Below are positions 37,950 to 46,886 of a DNA stretch of 64,000 nt, in pieces. The notes beneath the pieces were generated by a model that saw only the letters and a program-made list of their open reading frames with translations, was not told where the DNA came from and ran no database searches. Made by a program: the position numbers and the translations under genes. Position 1 is the stretch's first letter. Each line of letters begins with the position of its first letter. Source of the stretch: Novosphingobium naphthalenivorans NBRC 102051 (GTDB lineage Bacteria > Pseudomonadota > Alphaproteobacteria > Sphingomonadales > Sphingomonadaceae). The stretch is taken from assembly GCF_001590985.1 (NCBI RefSeq), contig NZ_BCTX01000010.1, forward strand, positions 1-64,000. The letters run 5' to 3'.

Positions 37950-39301
37950 TCCACCTCGTCGCGATCCGCCATTCGATCTTTGCCCAGATCGTGCTCTGGG
38001 CGATCTTCACTGCCGCAGAGATCACTTTCGGCCTGTGGCTGCTTACCGACAGCACCATCCAGCGGACCAATCATCAGGCCCTGGAACGCGCCATCGATCT
38101 CGATATGGCGGGCATGGTCGACATTTTCGCCAGCGGCGGCGCGGAAGAACTCTCCAAGCGCATAAGCGACCGTCTGGCGCTGCAGCCGCGCAACGGCAAC
38201 ACCGCGCATTATCTCCTTGTCGATGCGCAGAACCATCGCATTGCCGGTGACATCAAGGGCTGGCCGGCCCTGCGCCCGGCAAGCGGCAACGTCGCGGAAA
38301 TCCGGCTCGACAACGGCGGCAACGCGTTCGCCCGCACGACCCAGCTGGACCCGGAGCTGCGACTGCTGGTCGCACACGAGCATCACGATCTCGACGTGCT
38401 GCTGCGTCAGGTTGCGCTGGCTTTCCTGAGCGGCGGCATTCTGGCCGTTCTGGCTGTGGCGCTCGGCGGCTGGATGGCCGCCCGGCGGCTTGCCGGCCGC
38501 ATCGAAAGAATCAACGCCGCCTTTCGCCAGCCCGACAATTCGGCGCTGGAGGACCTGTTCCTGGACGCGGGCGGCCGCGACGAGATCGACGAGCTGACGA
38601 TCCACTCGGGCAACGCGCTCGTGCGGCTCAAGCGGCTGGCCGCTGCCCATCGCGAAACGACCGACCATGTCGCGCACGAAATGCGCACGCCGTTGATGCA
38701 CCTCGACAACCGGCTGGTCAAAGCGCTGGCCGCCACGCCCGATGCCGAAACGGCCGCCCGCATCGCCGATGCCCGCACCGAGATCCGCGGGATCATCCGT
38801 ATGCTCGAATCGCTGCTGGACATTGCCGCCAGCGAAGCGCGGCGCGGCGACCGTCACGGCCTGGCCCCCGTCGACCTCAGCCTTCTTGCCGCCCGCCTGG
38901 GCGAACTCTACGCCGACAGCGCCGAGGAAACGGGCCGGGCGCTCAAACTCGACATCGAGCCTCAAGTCATCATCGAGGGCGAGGAAATGGCCCTGACCCG
39001 GCTGATCACCAACCTGCTCGACAATGCCTTCAAGTTCGTGCCCGCCGGGGGCACCGTCTGGCTCGTGCTGCGCAAGGGGCCCAAGCTGATCGTCAGCGAC
39101 GACGGCCCCGGCGTTCCCGAAGATCAACGGGAGACGATTTTCGAGAAGTTCAGCAAAGGCGAACGCTCCGCCGGTTCCGATGGCGCGGGGCTGGGGCTGG
39201 CCTTGTGCCGGGCGATTGCCGAACGCCACCATCTGAAAATCACCCTTGTGCCGACAGACAAGGGCGCCTGCTTCAGTGTTAGCCCGGAAACCAAGCGCTA
39301 G
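37946..39301 (+). CDS. sensor histidine kinase
   Basis: 451 residues. Membrane helices at about 10-33 and 152-178 flank a ~115-residue periplasmic sensor of no known family. HAMP follows, then an H-box HVAHEMRTPLMHL with His244. ATPase motifs: NLLDNAFKF (N), SDDGPGVP (G1), GAGLGLALCRAI (G2). Partner of the response regulator just upstream. GTG start at 37946 inside the regulator's stop region. The signal is unknown; neighbours are a CsgG-like gene and an MlaA-like gene. Confidence 0.92.
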   Translation: MIHLVAIRHSIFAQIVLWAIFTAAEITFGLWLLTDSTIQRTNHQALERAIDLDMAGMVDIFASGGAEELSKRISDRLALQPRNGNTAHYLLVDAQNHRIAGDIKGWPALRPASGNVAEIRLDNGGNAFARTTQLDPELRLLVAHEHHDLDVLLRQVALAFLSGGILAVLAVALGGWMAARRLAGRIERINAAFRQPDNSALEDLFLDAGGRDEIDELTIHSGNALVRLKRLAAAHRETTDHVAHEMRTPLMHLDNRLVKALAATPDAETAARIADARTEIRGIIRMLESLLDIAASEARRGDRHGLAPVDLSLLAARLGELYADSAEETGRALKLDIEPQVIIEGEEMALTRLITNLLDNAFKFVPAGGTVWLVLRKGPKLIVSDDGPGVPEDQRETIFEKFSKGERSAGSDGAGLGLALCRAIAERHHLKITLVPTDKGACFSVSPETKR

Positions 39302-39499
39302 CGTCAAGGCCTCTCGGGAGCCCGTATGAAAATTCGCCTGCCGCGAATTTTGCGCCACCGGCCCGCTCTCGCCCCGGCCGGTGTCTGATGAATTTTGGCC
39401 ACGCACCTGCGGAAAATCCCCCTTTGCAACGTCTTGCAATTGGCGCGCGCGTCTTCGTGCCCATATAGGTTCCCGCGATAGGCCAATCAGGGTGTTTTT

Positions 39500-40534
39500 T
39501 TGTCGTTAGTCTTATGTGTTGCCCCGTTGATGGTCGCGGCTGCGCCCGCGGCGCTCAACGTACCGCCTGCCGCAGCGGCTCCTGCCGAAGCTGTTACCGA
39601 AACTGCGCCTGCCGGAATACCTGACGCAAGCGGCAGCGCGCCGGAAGCGACCGCCGCACCTTCTGCCGCAGCCTCCACCGACACCGAAGCAGAAGCCCCC
39701 GCGATTGTCGTCACCGGGCATCCGCCATCGCCCGCCGACCCGGTCGAACAGCTCAACGCAGTGTCCTTCAAGGCCGTGCAGGCGGTCGATTCCGCCGTGG
39801 TCGGCCCCATCGCCCACACTTATAAAGTCACTGTCCCCGAACCCGTCCGCGACGGGGTGCACAACGCCCTCGACAATCTCGACGAGCCCATCGTCTTTCT
39901 CAACTTCCTGCTCCAGCTCAAGCCGGGCAAGGCCATCGAGACACTCGGCCGGTTCGCCATCAACACCACGCTCGGCGTGGGCGGACTGTTCGATGTCGCC
40001 AAGAAGAAGCCGTTCAACCTGCCGCGGCGCTCGAACGGCCTTGCCGATACTCTCGGCTACTATGGCGTCGGGCCCGGACCTTACCTGTTCCTGCCGGTGA
40101 TCGGATCGACCACGGTGCGCGACCTCATCGCGCGTCCGTTCGACCTGCTGATCCTGCCGGCGATCGCCCCGACGCCGTTCTCCGATCCCAAGGTCGCCCT
40201 GGGCAAGGGCATTATAAGCGCGGTCGACGAGCGCGAGCAGAATGACGAGAAGATCGCCCGGATTCACGGGGCAGCGGATCCCTATTACGTCCAGCGCGAG
40301 GAATACCTCGCCCGCCGCAAGGCGGAGATCGAAGTGCTCAAGGGCAAGCGCAAGAGCATCTACGACCCGCCCTACTACGAACTTCCCCCATTACCTGCTA
40401 AAGACGGTCCGGCCACAGACACCAACGCCCCGAACACCGGCACTCCAGACGCCGCCAACGCCCCAGACACCACCCCCGCTGAAACCGCCCCTGCTGGAAC
40501 CGCCCCTGCTGAAACCAACGCCGCCGAACCATGA
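39500..40534 (+). CDS. mlaA: MlaA-like (VacJ) protein with repeat tail
   Basis: 344 residues. The core (about 80-260) is MlaA: DPVEQLNAVSFKAVQAVD, a VRDGVHNALDNLDEPIVFLNFLLQ helix pair and the RFAINTTLGVGGLFDVA loop. MlaA removes mislocalised phospholipids from the outer leaflet of the outer membrane. The leader is hydrophobic but lacks a basic n-region and a canonical lipobox, and a long Ala/Pro/Glu segment (20-72) precedes the core. The C-terminal 40 residues are Asn/Thr/Pro/Ala-rich repeats (APAETAPAGT). Only a TTG at 39500 can start it, within a T7 run, with AGGG 7 bases upstream. Confidence 0.85.
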   Translation: MSLVLCVAPLMVAAAPAALNVPPAAAAPAEAVTETAPAGIPDASGSAPEATAAPSAAASTDTEAEAPAIVVTGHPPSPADPVEQLNAVSFKAVQAVDSAVVGPIAHTYKVTVPEPVRDGVHNALDNLDEPIVFLNFLLQLKPGKAIETLGRFAINTTLGVGGLFDVAKKKPFNLPRRSNGLADTLGYYGVGPGPYLFLPVIGSTTVRDLIARPFDLLILPAIAPTPFSDPKVALGKGIISAVDEREQNDEKIARIHGAADPYYVQREEYLARRKAEIEVLKGKRKSIYDPPYYELPPLPAKDGPATDTNAPNTGTPDAANAPDTTPAETAPAGTAPAETNAAEP

Positions 40535-41769
40535 TCCCCGCGCCCACCTCTCCAGATTCCGTCCTGTCCACGGCCGTCCCTCCCGCCCTGTCCGCGCTCC
40601 GGATCGCCTTCGTCAGCGGAAACTACAATTGCCTGCGGGACGGCGCCAACCGCGCCCAGAACATGCTCGTGCGCTATCTGCTCGAACACGGTGCGCAAGT
40701 GCGGGTCTATTCACCCACTTGCGATACGCCCGCGTTCGAACCCGCGGGGGATCTGGTGAGCATCCCCTCCACCCCGCTGCCTTTCGGCCGCAAGGAATAC
40801 CGCATGGCCTGGCGGCTGCCCCGGACGATCCGCGAGGACATCGCCGCGTTCGCGCCCAATCTGTTCCATATCTCCCTGCCCCTGTTGCACGGCAGGAGCG
40901 CCTTGAAACTGGCGCGCCACATGGGCGTGCCGGCCGTCGCCGCGATGCATACGCGCTTCGAGACGTATCCGCGCTACTACGGGCTGGGCTTCATGGAACG
41001 CCCGCTGCTGGCCGTGCTGCGCCGGTTCTACCAAGCCTGCGACCACGTGGTGGCCCCATGCGAATCCGCCGCCCGGACGATGGAGGCGCAGGACATGCAC
41101 AGCCAGGTCGGGATCTGGGCGCGCGGCGTCGATCCCGAAGTGTTCCATCCGGACAGGCGCGACATGGCCTGGCGGCGCGAACAGGGCTTTGCCGACGATC
41201 AGCCGGTCATCGCCTTTCTCGGACGGCTGGTGCTGGAAAAGGGGCTGAATGATTTCGCCGCCGCCATTGCCCGGCTGCGCCGCGAAAACCCGGCATTCGG
41301 CGTGCTCGTCATCGGTGATGGCCCGGCCCGCGCCCAGTTCGAGCAGGCGCTGGGCGGCACTGCCGTTTTCGCAGGCTACCAGCAGGGTGCCGGCCTGGCC
41401 CGCGCCATCGCGAGCGCCGACATCCTGCTCAACCCCTCCTCGACCGAGGCTTTCGGCAATGTCTCGCTCGAAGCCATGGCCAGCGGCGTCCCTGTGATCG
41501 CCGCCGACGCCACGGGCAACAGCAACATCGTGATCGACGGCCTGACCGGAGCCCTCATTCCGCCCGGCGACATTGACGGCTATACCGGAGCCCTGCTGCG
41601 CTATCTCGCGGACCCCCTGCTGCGCAAAGCCCACGCGTTCAATGCCACGGCCCACAGCCAGTCGTTCACCTGGGACAGGGCCAGCGAAGGAATCGCCCGC
41701 ATCTATCTTGCGGCAATCGCGGGCCGCCCCCCGGTATCCCGCGAAGTGATATTGACCGACCCCCAGTGA
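40531..41769 (+). CDS. GT4-family glycosyltransferase
   Basis: 412 residues, GT-B fold. The N-terminal half has the acceptor domain ending LFHISLPLLHGRSA and a MHTRFETYPRYYG segment; the C-terminal half has IAFLGRLVLEKGLNDF and the EAFGNVSLEAMASG E-x7-E motif of retaining GT4 enzymes. It resembles alpha-mannosyltransferases of the MgtA/DGDG-synthase-like branch, which act on lipid or GDP-mannose substrates. ATG at 40531 overlaps the MlaA-like stop (ATGA), so both may act in envelope lipid biology. Confidence 0.88.
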   Translation: MIPAPTSPDSVLSTAVPPALSALRIAFVSGNYNCLRDGANRAQNMLVRYLLEHGAQVRVYSPTCDTPAFEPAGDLVSIPSTPLPFGRKEYRMAWRLPRTIREDIAAFAPNLFHISLPLLHGRSALKLARHMGVPAVAAMHTRFETYPRYYGLGFMERPLLAVLRRFYQACDHVVAPCESAARTMEAQDMHSQVGIWARGVDPEVFHPDRRDMAWRREQGFADDQPVIAFLGRLVLEKGLNDFAAAIARLRRENPAFGVLVIGDGPARAQFEQALGGTAVFAGYQQGAGLARAIASADILLNPSSTEAFGNVSLEAMASGVPVIAADATGNSNIVIDGLTGALIPPGDIDGYTGALLRYLADPLLRKAHAFNATAHSQSFTWDRASEGIARIYLAAIAGRPPVSREVILTDPQ

Positions 41770-41865
41770 TTGTGGCAAGCGCGCTTTGCTTGCGGAACAG
41801 TCTGTAAACCGGCCTGTACCCCGTCAGCGCAGCCAGCACGTGGAACCGCGGTTTCCTGCAGGTTT

Positions 41866-41939
41866 GCGGGTGTAGCTCAATGGTAGAGCAGAAGCTTCCC
41901 AAGCTTACGACGAGGGTTCGATTCCCTTCACCCGCTCCA
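41866..41939 (+). tRNA. tRNA-Gly(CCC)
   Basis: 74 bases with encoded CCA (41937-41939). Acceptor stem GCGGGTG / CACCCGC, D-arm GCTCAATGGTAGAGC, anticodon loop TTCCCAA giving anticodon CCC, and T-arm GAGGG TTCGATT CCCTT. The lowest anticodon-stem pair is a mismatch. Reads GGG codons. Its 3' half is duplicated in diverged form at 53197-53241, marking it as an integration target. Confidence 0.93.
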
Positions 41940-42014
41940 TCCTGAACAGGTCCAGAAGCGGTCGCTGGTTCAACGGCACCCGCTGCCCGCATTGCCTCAA
42001 TCGCAAGACAAGCT

Positions 42015-42266
42015 ATGATCCCCGAGATGCAAGATCGACAGGATCATTTCGCCTACTGTGTCCAACTGGTTGGTGGCATCACCGCTTTTTCGCGGCGCCT
42101 CCGGATAGATGAGCGAGCTATCCGGCGGTTCATTAACGGCGAGCGGCCCATCAGCGACGGTCTGCTTCAAGACACCGCGGAGGCATTACGCGAACTCAGC
42201 GCGGAAGCCAGCGCGGCGGCAGAAACAATCTCTGCCACTTTGACCACTGAACCACGCGATCCGTAA
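42015..42266 (+). CDS. small helix-turn-helix-like protein
   Basis: 83 residues. The segment VGGITAFSRRLRIDERAIRRFINGERPI resembles a Cro/phage-repressor type helix-turn-helix (scan for a second helix DERAIRRFINGER), followed by an acidic Ala-rich C-terminus. It begins 76 bases after the tRNA, a common site for island regulators. The match is by pattern only. Confidence 0.55.
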   Translation: MIPEMQDRQDHFAYCVQLVGGITAFSRRLRIDERAIRRFINGERPISDGLLQDTAEALRELSAEASAAAETISATLTTEPRDP

Positions 42267-42326
42267 TCGGCTCAGTTCGAACTGCCGTTCGCACCTTGTA
42301 GGCGAGCGCGAGTTTCGCCTGTATCC

Positions 42327-42539
42327 CTACTCACTGGCCGCGCGGCTTCTCATTTCCGCGTAGGCCTTCTCTCGCGCGTCGGGCGTCAAAGACAAAAGGT
42401 AACGGCTTGCCTCCTTATAGGTCAGAAACGGCTGGCCATCGGCGATGATGGGGACCGTGCGGCCATTGTAGATCCTGCGCAGCAACCGCCGCTGCGATCT
42501 ACCCAGCGACTGATCGCAGTCTTCGGTGATGGCAGTATC
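42327..42539 (-). pseudogene. start-less ORF resembling a real small protein
   Basis: A 70-codon frame runs from just after a TAG at 42540-42542 to a TAG at 42327-42329 and has no ATG or GTG start in its first half. Its product includes LLRRIYNGRTVPIIADGQP and a helical TPDAREKAYAEMRSRAASE end, which look like genuine protein sequence with good codon use. It is probably the 3' remnant of a truncated gene; a TTG or CTG internal start is possible. Confidence 0.4.
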
Positions 42540-42851
42540 CTATCCTGGAGAACGTCTGTTCGCTGCTACCATCGCCAGCGCACGCAGGCGAGCCTGCTTG
42601 CGCCGCCAAACCGGACATTGGGCGGTTCAAATCGGCTTCCCGAAACCGGCCGTTTGTTCAGGAAGCCCGGATCGACGACGAACGACCGCTGCCCGGCAAC
42701 GCCCCTTGATAATACTGACTATTTTTCTGAACCCGAACGACCCAAATCAAATTAGTTAACGAGCGCGCTCACGGAGTTAACCTTCGTTGAACACGGCACG
42801 TTGAACTTCATGCTTCATAACGGCCCCATGAAAACCTTGGGGTTTACGTCA
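42540..42851. other. AT-richer intergenic region inside the island
   Basis: No credible gene. Bases 42,700-42,800 are clearly less GC-rich than the flanks and contain two GTTAAC palindromes flanking GAGCGCGCTC. It may hold the promoter of the subunit gene at 42852. Confidence 0.35.
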
Positions 42852-43283
42852 ATGAAGTATATTCCTTCCTTGGTTGCACTTGCTGGTGCTGTTGCTTTTG
42901 CTATGCCCGCACAGGCGGACATGCCAGGCACTGTGACACAGGCTGGGCAATACACGATAGGCATTGTCGGCTACGTACCGGTGATTTGCCGTACCCATGT
43001 TGATGCGAACATGATCACCCCTGAGAAAGGGACGTTTCAGCTCGGCACGCTCAACAACTTCTGCAACAGCCCCAACGGATACCGCGTCTATGCGGACTAT
43101 TCGCCGTCGCTCGCCCATGCGCAGATGCTGGTCGATGGCGCACCGGTGGCACTGGCAAAGGGCGGCTCCACGCTGATCACCTCATCCGACCGGGCCTCGA
43201 TCGACCAGCACGAACTCGCGCTCGCCGTTTCCGAAGGACGCGCGGTCTCCGGCTCGATCAGCTTCCGTATCGAGCCGCTCTGA
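42852..43283 (+). CDS. SCPU-like secreted protein, probable extra pilus subunit
   Basis: 143 residues with a clear signal peptide (residues 1-22, ending MPAQA). The mature ~120 residues have two cysteines (PVICRTHV and NNFCNSPNGY) placed as in pilin-like SCPU domains, a GYRVYADYSPS strand, and a C-terminal SGSISFRIEPL strand. It converges on the pilus operon. It is shorter and more diverged than the operon subunits, so it may be an accessory or minor pilin. An ATG at 42828 is an alternative start. Confidence 0.6.
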   Translation: MKYIPSLVALAGAVAFAMPAQADMPGTVTQAGQYTIGIVGYVPVICRTHVDANMITPEKGTFQLGTLNNFCNSPNGYRVYADYSPSLAHAQMLVDGAPVALAKGGSTLITSSDRASIDQHELALAVSEGRAVSGSISFRIEPL

Positions 43284-43312
43284 CGCCTGGCAACGACCCC
43301 TGCCGGTTCCGG

Positions 43313-44347
43313 TCAGGGAGCGTTGCCGCAGGCATAGGTCCCGGTGTTCGACGCGATGAGCGGAGTCACCGTGACAGTCAGGGTGTCCGTGTAGGTGGGT
43401 GAGGGATTCTTGCCTGCACCGCCTTCCTGCAGCGCGCCCTGGATGTAGAGCTGGTTGCCCGAGGTCAGTCCGGCACGCTGGCAGTCCTTGTCGATGACGG
43501 TCACGCCCGCCGCAGCCGTGGTCCTGTCGACAGTTTGACCCAGAAAGCTCAATGCATAGGCGACCTGGTCGTCGGCGGTCGTTGCGCCCGGTTTCTTCAG
43601 CAGGAAGCCGTTGGCGGATGACAACTGGACATTATAGGCGCCGGAACTCAGCACCGAGACATAGTTCGTCGCCGCCGTTCGCTGCGGCGTCGTGGCAAGC
43701 GATGACGTCGTGATGGCGCCGATTTCGCCGAAGTCCAGCGTAGTGCCGGCGTAATAGGTCCGCAGGGCGCTGAGGACGTTCACGTCGATCGTCACGGCGT
43801 TCGCCTGATCGATCGGTGTCTTCTGGTCCTGGAAGCCGCCAGTGCCGTCACAGACGTAGCGGATTCCGAAGCTGATCGGCTTGCCGGCACTGAGGTCCGT
43901 TCCGGCCGGGACAGTGACCTTGATGTTGAGAGTTACCGAATCCGGCTGCGCTGCGCCTCCGAAATTGTAGTAGATCTGGCCCGATACGTTCGACTGCGCC
44001 TGGGGCAGCCCGTTGGTGGCCCCTTCGTTGTAGAGCACATTGTAATACGTGGTGCCGCCGGGCAAAGTCGCCGCCACCTGATAGTCAGGGCTTCCCGCAG
44101 GCTTGGTCAGGATGAAATAGACCTGCTGCGTCTTCTTGCCGCCCGATCCGACGGCGCGCGTCAGCGTGAGCGGGATATCGGCCTGGTTCAGCCCGCTCGT
44201 CCCGAACGGGTCGTAATAGATGCCGGTGGACGCCATGGCCGTGCCGGTCACGCCGCATATGTCGGCGGCATGCGCCTGCCCCGCCGTTGCCATCGCCGCC
44301 AGCGATGCGATCGCGGCCAGCCACCTCATTTTGAACTTTACCTGCAT
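43313..44347 (-). CDS. two-domain tip adhesin of archaic chaperone-usher pilus (CsuE-like)
   Basis: 344 residues; signal peptide 1-27 (ending GQAHA). Two successive SCPU-like beta domains, about 30-175 and 190-344, each with one cysteine pair (DICGVTG and YVCDGTGG; KDCQRAG and YACGNAP). The C-terminal TYTDTLTVTVTPL is the typical donor/closing strand of these pilins. Last gene of the operon, in the csuE position. Two-domain proteins there are the tip adhesins that bind surfaces in Acinetobacter. ATG at 44347 has GGGAAG upstream; a TTG at 44362 is the alternative. Confidence 0.8.
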   Translation of the reverse strand: MQVKFKMRWLAAIASLAAMATAGQAHAADICGVTGTAMASTGIYYDPFGTSGLNQADIPLTLTRAVGSGGKKTQQVYFILTKPAGSPDYQVAATLPGGTTYYNVLYNEGATNGLPQAQSNVSGQIYYNFGGAAQPDSVTLNIKVTVPAGTDLSAGKPISFGIRYVCDGTGGFQDQKTPIDQANAVTIDVNVLSALRTYYAGTTLDFGEIGAITTSSLATTPQRTAATNYVSVLSSGAYNVQLSSANGFLLKKPGATTADDQVAYALSFLGQTVDRTTAAAGVTVIDKDCQRAGLTSGNQLYIQGALQEGGAGKNPSPTYTDTLTVTVTPLIASNTGTYACGNAP

Positions 44348-44351
44348 CGTC

Positions 44352-46883
44352 TCACTTCCCAACGGGCCTGATCGTGCCGAGCTTCACGATGCCTTCGGCA
44401 TCGTCCGGAACGGTTATCAGGTAAGTCGATTTCTTCTCGTCGAGCATTTCCAGGCGCCACTGGCCGGGAGCCAGGCCGGTCGCGCCGAAGCGGCCCTGCC
44501 GGTTGGTGAACATCGTCACCGGCGGACGTTCGGGGTGGGCGATTTCGGTGGCCTTGCCGGCCACCAGCGACACGGGCTGGCCGTCCACGTCCACCATCTC
44601 GCCGATCGCGGTGAAGTGATAGTCGGACCCCACCTCCAGCTTGTAGCCGCTGCGATAGGCCGGATAGAGCTTGTACGAACCCAGACCGATATCCACGCCG
44701 GCCGGGGCCTGGGGGACGTCCACAGCGACGGTCCGCTCGGCGTAGGACGACAGGTTCGGCATCGTTGCCGCGCCCAGTTTGCCGCTGTTCGCGGTGTAGC
44801 CATAGGCGCTTGGCTCGACGACGACATCGGCAGTCTTCAGGCTCTTGTGCGGGCTGACGACGGCAAAGCTGTCGTAGATCGGCCTGCCGACGGATACGGC
44901 GCCATCGGCCAGGGCAATCGACGTGGCCACGCGGAAGTTCGTGCGCTGGCCGATGTCGGACGTGAAGTCGCCGGCAAAGGTGCCGTAATGGCTCACCCCG
45001 AGTTCCGCGCGGTTCGCGAAATAGTTGAGATTCATGCTGACATCCGACCCGTAGTCGGAGCGTTGCACGTCAGCCGTGACGTTGTAGCTGCCCACGCCCG
45101 AGCCATGCAGGCTCTGGTAGGAAACGCGGGCGCGATTGTCGCGGGAATCGAACTCGCTGCGCACGCTCGACGACGCGCCGAGGCGCACTGTCAGGCTCAG
45201 GAAGGCACTGACGTCCTTGCCGCGCGTGTCTTCCTGATAGCGGGCTTCCGCAGTAAGGCTGGCCTGCGGCGACAGCCGCCAGCCGGCCAGCACCCGGTAG
45301 TTCTGCAGGTTCTGGTTGTCGCCGCGCCCCTTCGAGAAGCGGGCATCCACACCGGCGTAGAAGCTCGGGCTGAAACTGTGGCTGTAGCCGCCACCCACTT
45401 CGTACTGGTAGGGGTTTTCGGCCAGGAAGAAGCTGACCGGCGCGAACCGCTTGGAGCGGTGTTCCGCGAAAAGGTTGAACGTGTCCGACTGGCCGTCGCG
45501 GTGCTGGATCAGGCGCTGGAAGGTCGCCTGCAAGGCATAGCCGTCACCCACCCCCTTGCTGTGGCTGAAGGCGGCGCTGGTCCCCAGCGTGCCGATCGAG
45601 GATCCGATGACAGCCTCGACGCCGCCCATCTGGATATCGGCGTCGGCCTGGAAATTCGCTCCCAGCGTTACATTGTCGCTGATGCCCCGGCGGTAGAAGC
45701 CGGAGGTAATCCATTTATCGGTGTAATGCGGTCCGCTGAGGCCCAGCGGCGACTTGACGCCGGCGTAGAGGCCGAACTCGCTCAATCCCTTCGCGAGCTG
45801 GGTCTGGTCCACGAAGACGTTGAACCGCAGGACCTCGCTGCGCCCGGTATCATCGAGCACGTTGAGGCGGATGTCGTTGGCGCCCTGCGCGAACGGAAAG
45901 TCGCGCAGGTTGTAGTTGCCGGGCCCTAGCTGAAGACGCCGGACCTGCTCGCCATTGACAAGGACCTCGACTGTCGAGGCGCGTTCCAGCGTGAAGGTGC
46001 GGTCGCCTCGCGGACGCACGATCATTTGCGGATTGAGGACGCTGTAGGACCGGAAAATGGAAATGCCGGCCATGTCCGGCGCCGTCTGGAAACTGCGCGC
46101 CTGGGGCTGCAGGTCGCCTGCCGTGACGCGCAGCACCTTGTCGGTGTCGTCGTAGACCAGACGCGAGCCAAGGCGCTGGAAATCAGGGCCCAGATTGCCC
46201 GGCGTCCAGATGGCGTCGGACTCCGCGACCACTCCGCCCAGACGGGTGGCACCGTTGAGCAGGAAGACCGGGGAATTGAACCCGGTGTCCGCCCCGGTTT
46301 CCACAAGGTCCAGCGATCCGCGGATGTTGAGGTAGGCGCTGAAGTCCGCCGGCTGCACGAAGCTGCCCACGGCGGTCCGGTCCAGCGCGGAGACGGATAC
46401 ACGGCGGGACGCGCGCAGTTCCACCGGGATCGTCAGCTGGAGTTCGAGCGTGCGGGGGCTGTAGCCGATCCCGATACCGCTGGAGGCGAAGTCGCCAGGG
46501 CCGATGGTGGTGCGGCCGGCAAAGTTGGCCCTGAGGGTGTCGAGGACCTGCGGGTCGATCACGTCCGTCAGCAGCTGCAGGATGCGCGCTGCCGGGAAAC
46601 TGAGCGAGTCGTCGGGGCCGATGGTGAGCGGGACGTCGCCGAGATAGGCGGCGCCGTCGCGGACCGGCACTGTCAGCATGATCGCGCGGCCGGTGGGATT
46701 CAGCGGCTGCGAGCGCGCTGCAGGCACGCTCGGTGGCGGCGTCGCGGCAGCACTCGCGGCCTGCGCCGTGTCATCGTGCAGTCCCTCGGCCGGAATATCG
46801 GCCGCAAACACCTCACCGGAGAAAACGAGCGCAAACGCGCTCGTTCCGGCTAACAGGCTGAAACGGATTGCCCCCCCAGACAT
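44352..46883 (-). CDS. outer-membrane usher (CsuD/FimD-like)
   Basis: 843 residues; signal peptide about 1-27. N-terminal domain with the usher segment LPLTIGPDDSLSF-like region, then the long beta-barrel with plug, including FFLAENPYQYEVGGGYSHSF, and a C-terminal pair of small beta domains (GYKLEVGSDYHFTAIGEM). The segment PAGVDIGLGSYKLYPAYRSG is typical of the archaic/sigma usher clade. It assembles chaperone-bound subunits and secretes the pilus. Its ATG is 3 bases from the chaperone stop. Confidence 0.9.
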   Translation of the reverse strand: MSGGAIRFSLLAGTSAFALVFSGEVFAADIPAEGLHDDTAQAASAAATPPPSVPAARSQPLNPTGRAIMLTVPVRDGAAYLGDVPLTIGPDDSLSFPAARILQLLTDVIDPQVLDTLRANFAGRTTIGPGDFASSGIGIGYSPRTLELQLTIPVELRASRRVSVSALDRTAVGSFVQPADFSAYLNIRGSLDLVETGADTGFNSPVFLLNGATRLGGVVAESDAIWTPGNLGPDFQRLGSRLVYDDTDKVLRVTAGDLQPQARSFQTAPDMAGISIFRSYSVLNPQMIVRPRGDRTFTLERASTVEVLVNGEQVRRLQLGPGNYNLRDFPFAQGANDIRLNVLDDTGRSEVLRFNVFVDQTQLAKGLSEFGLYAGVKSPLGLSGPHYTDKWITSGFYRRGISDNVTLGANFQADADIQMGGVEAVIGSSIGTLGTSAAFSHSKGVGDGYALQATFQRLIQHRDGQSDTFNLFAEHRSKRFAPVSFFLAENPYQYEVGGGYSHSFSPSFYAGVDARFSKGRGDNQNLQNYRVLAGWRLSPQASLTAEARYQEDTRGKDVSAFLSLTVRLGASSSVRSEFDSRDNRARVSYQSLHGSGVGSYNVTADVQRSDYGSDVSMNLNYFANRAELGVSHYGTFAGDFTSDIGQRTNFRVATSIALADGAVSVGRPIYDSFAVVSPHKSLKTADVVVEPSAYGYTANSGKLGAATMPNLSSYAERTVAVDVPQAPAGVDIGLGSYKLYPAYRSGYKLEVGSDYHFTAIGEMVDVDGQPVSLVAGKATEIAHPERPPVTMFTNRQGRFGATGLAPGQWRLEMLDEKKSTYLITVPDDAEGIVKLGTIRPVGK

Positions 46884-46886
46884 GGC

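Noticed and set aside
42752-42780. Two GTTAAC palindromes around GAGCGCGCTC as an operator
   Set aside because: GTTAAC is short and self-complementary; the arrangement has no clear dyad and is too weak to call.
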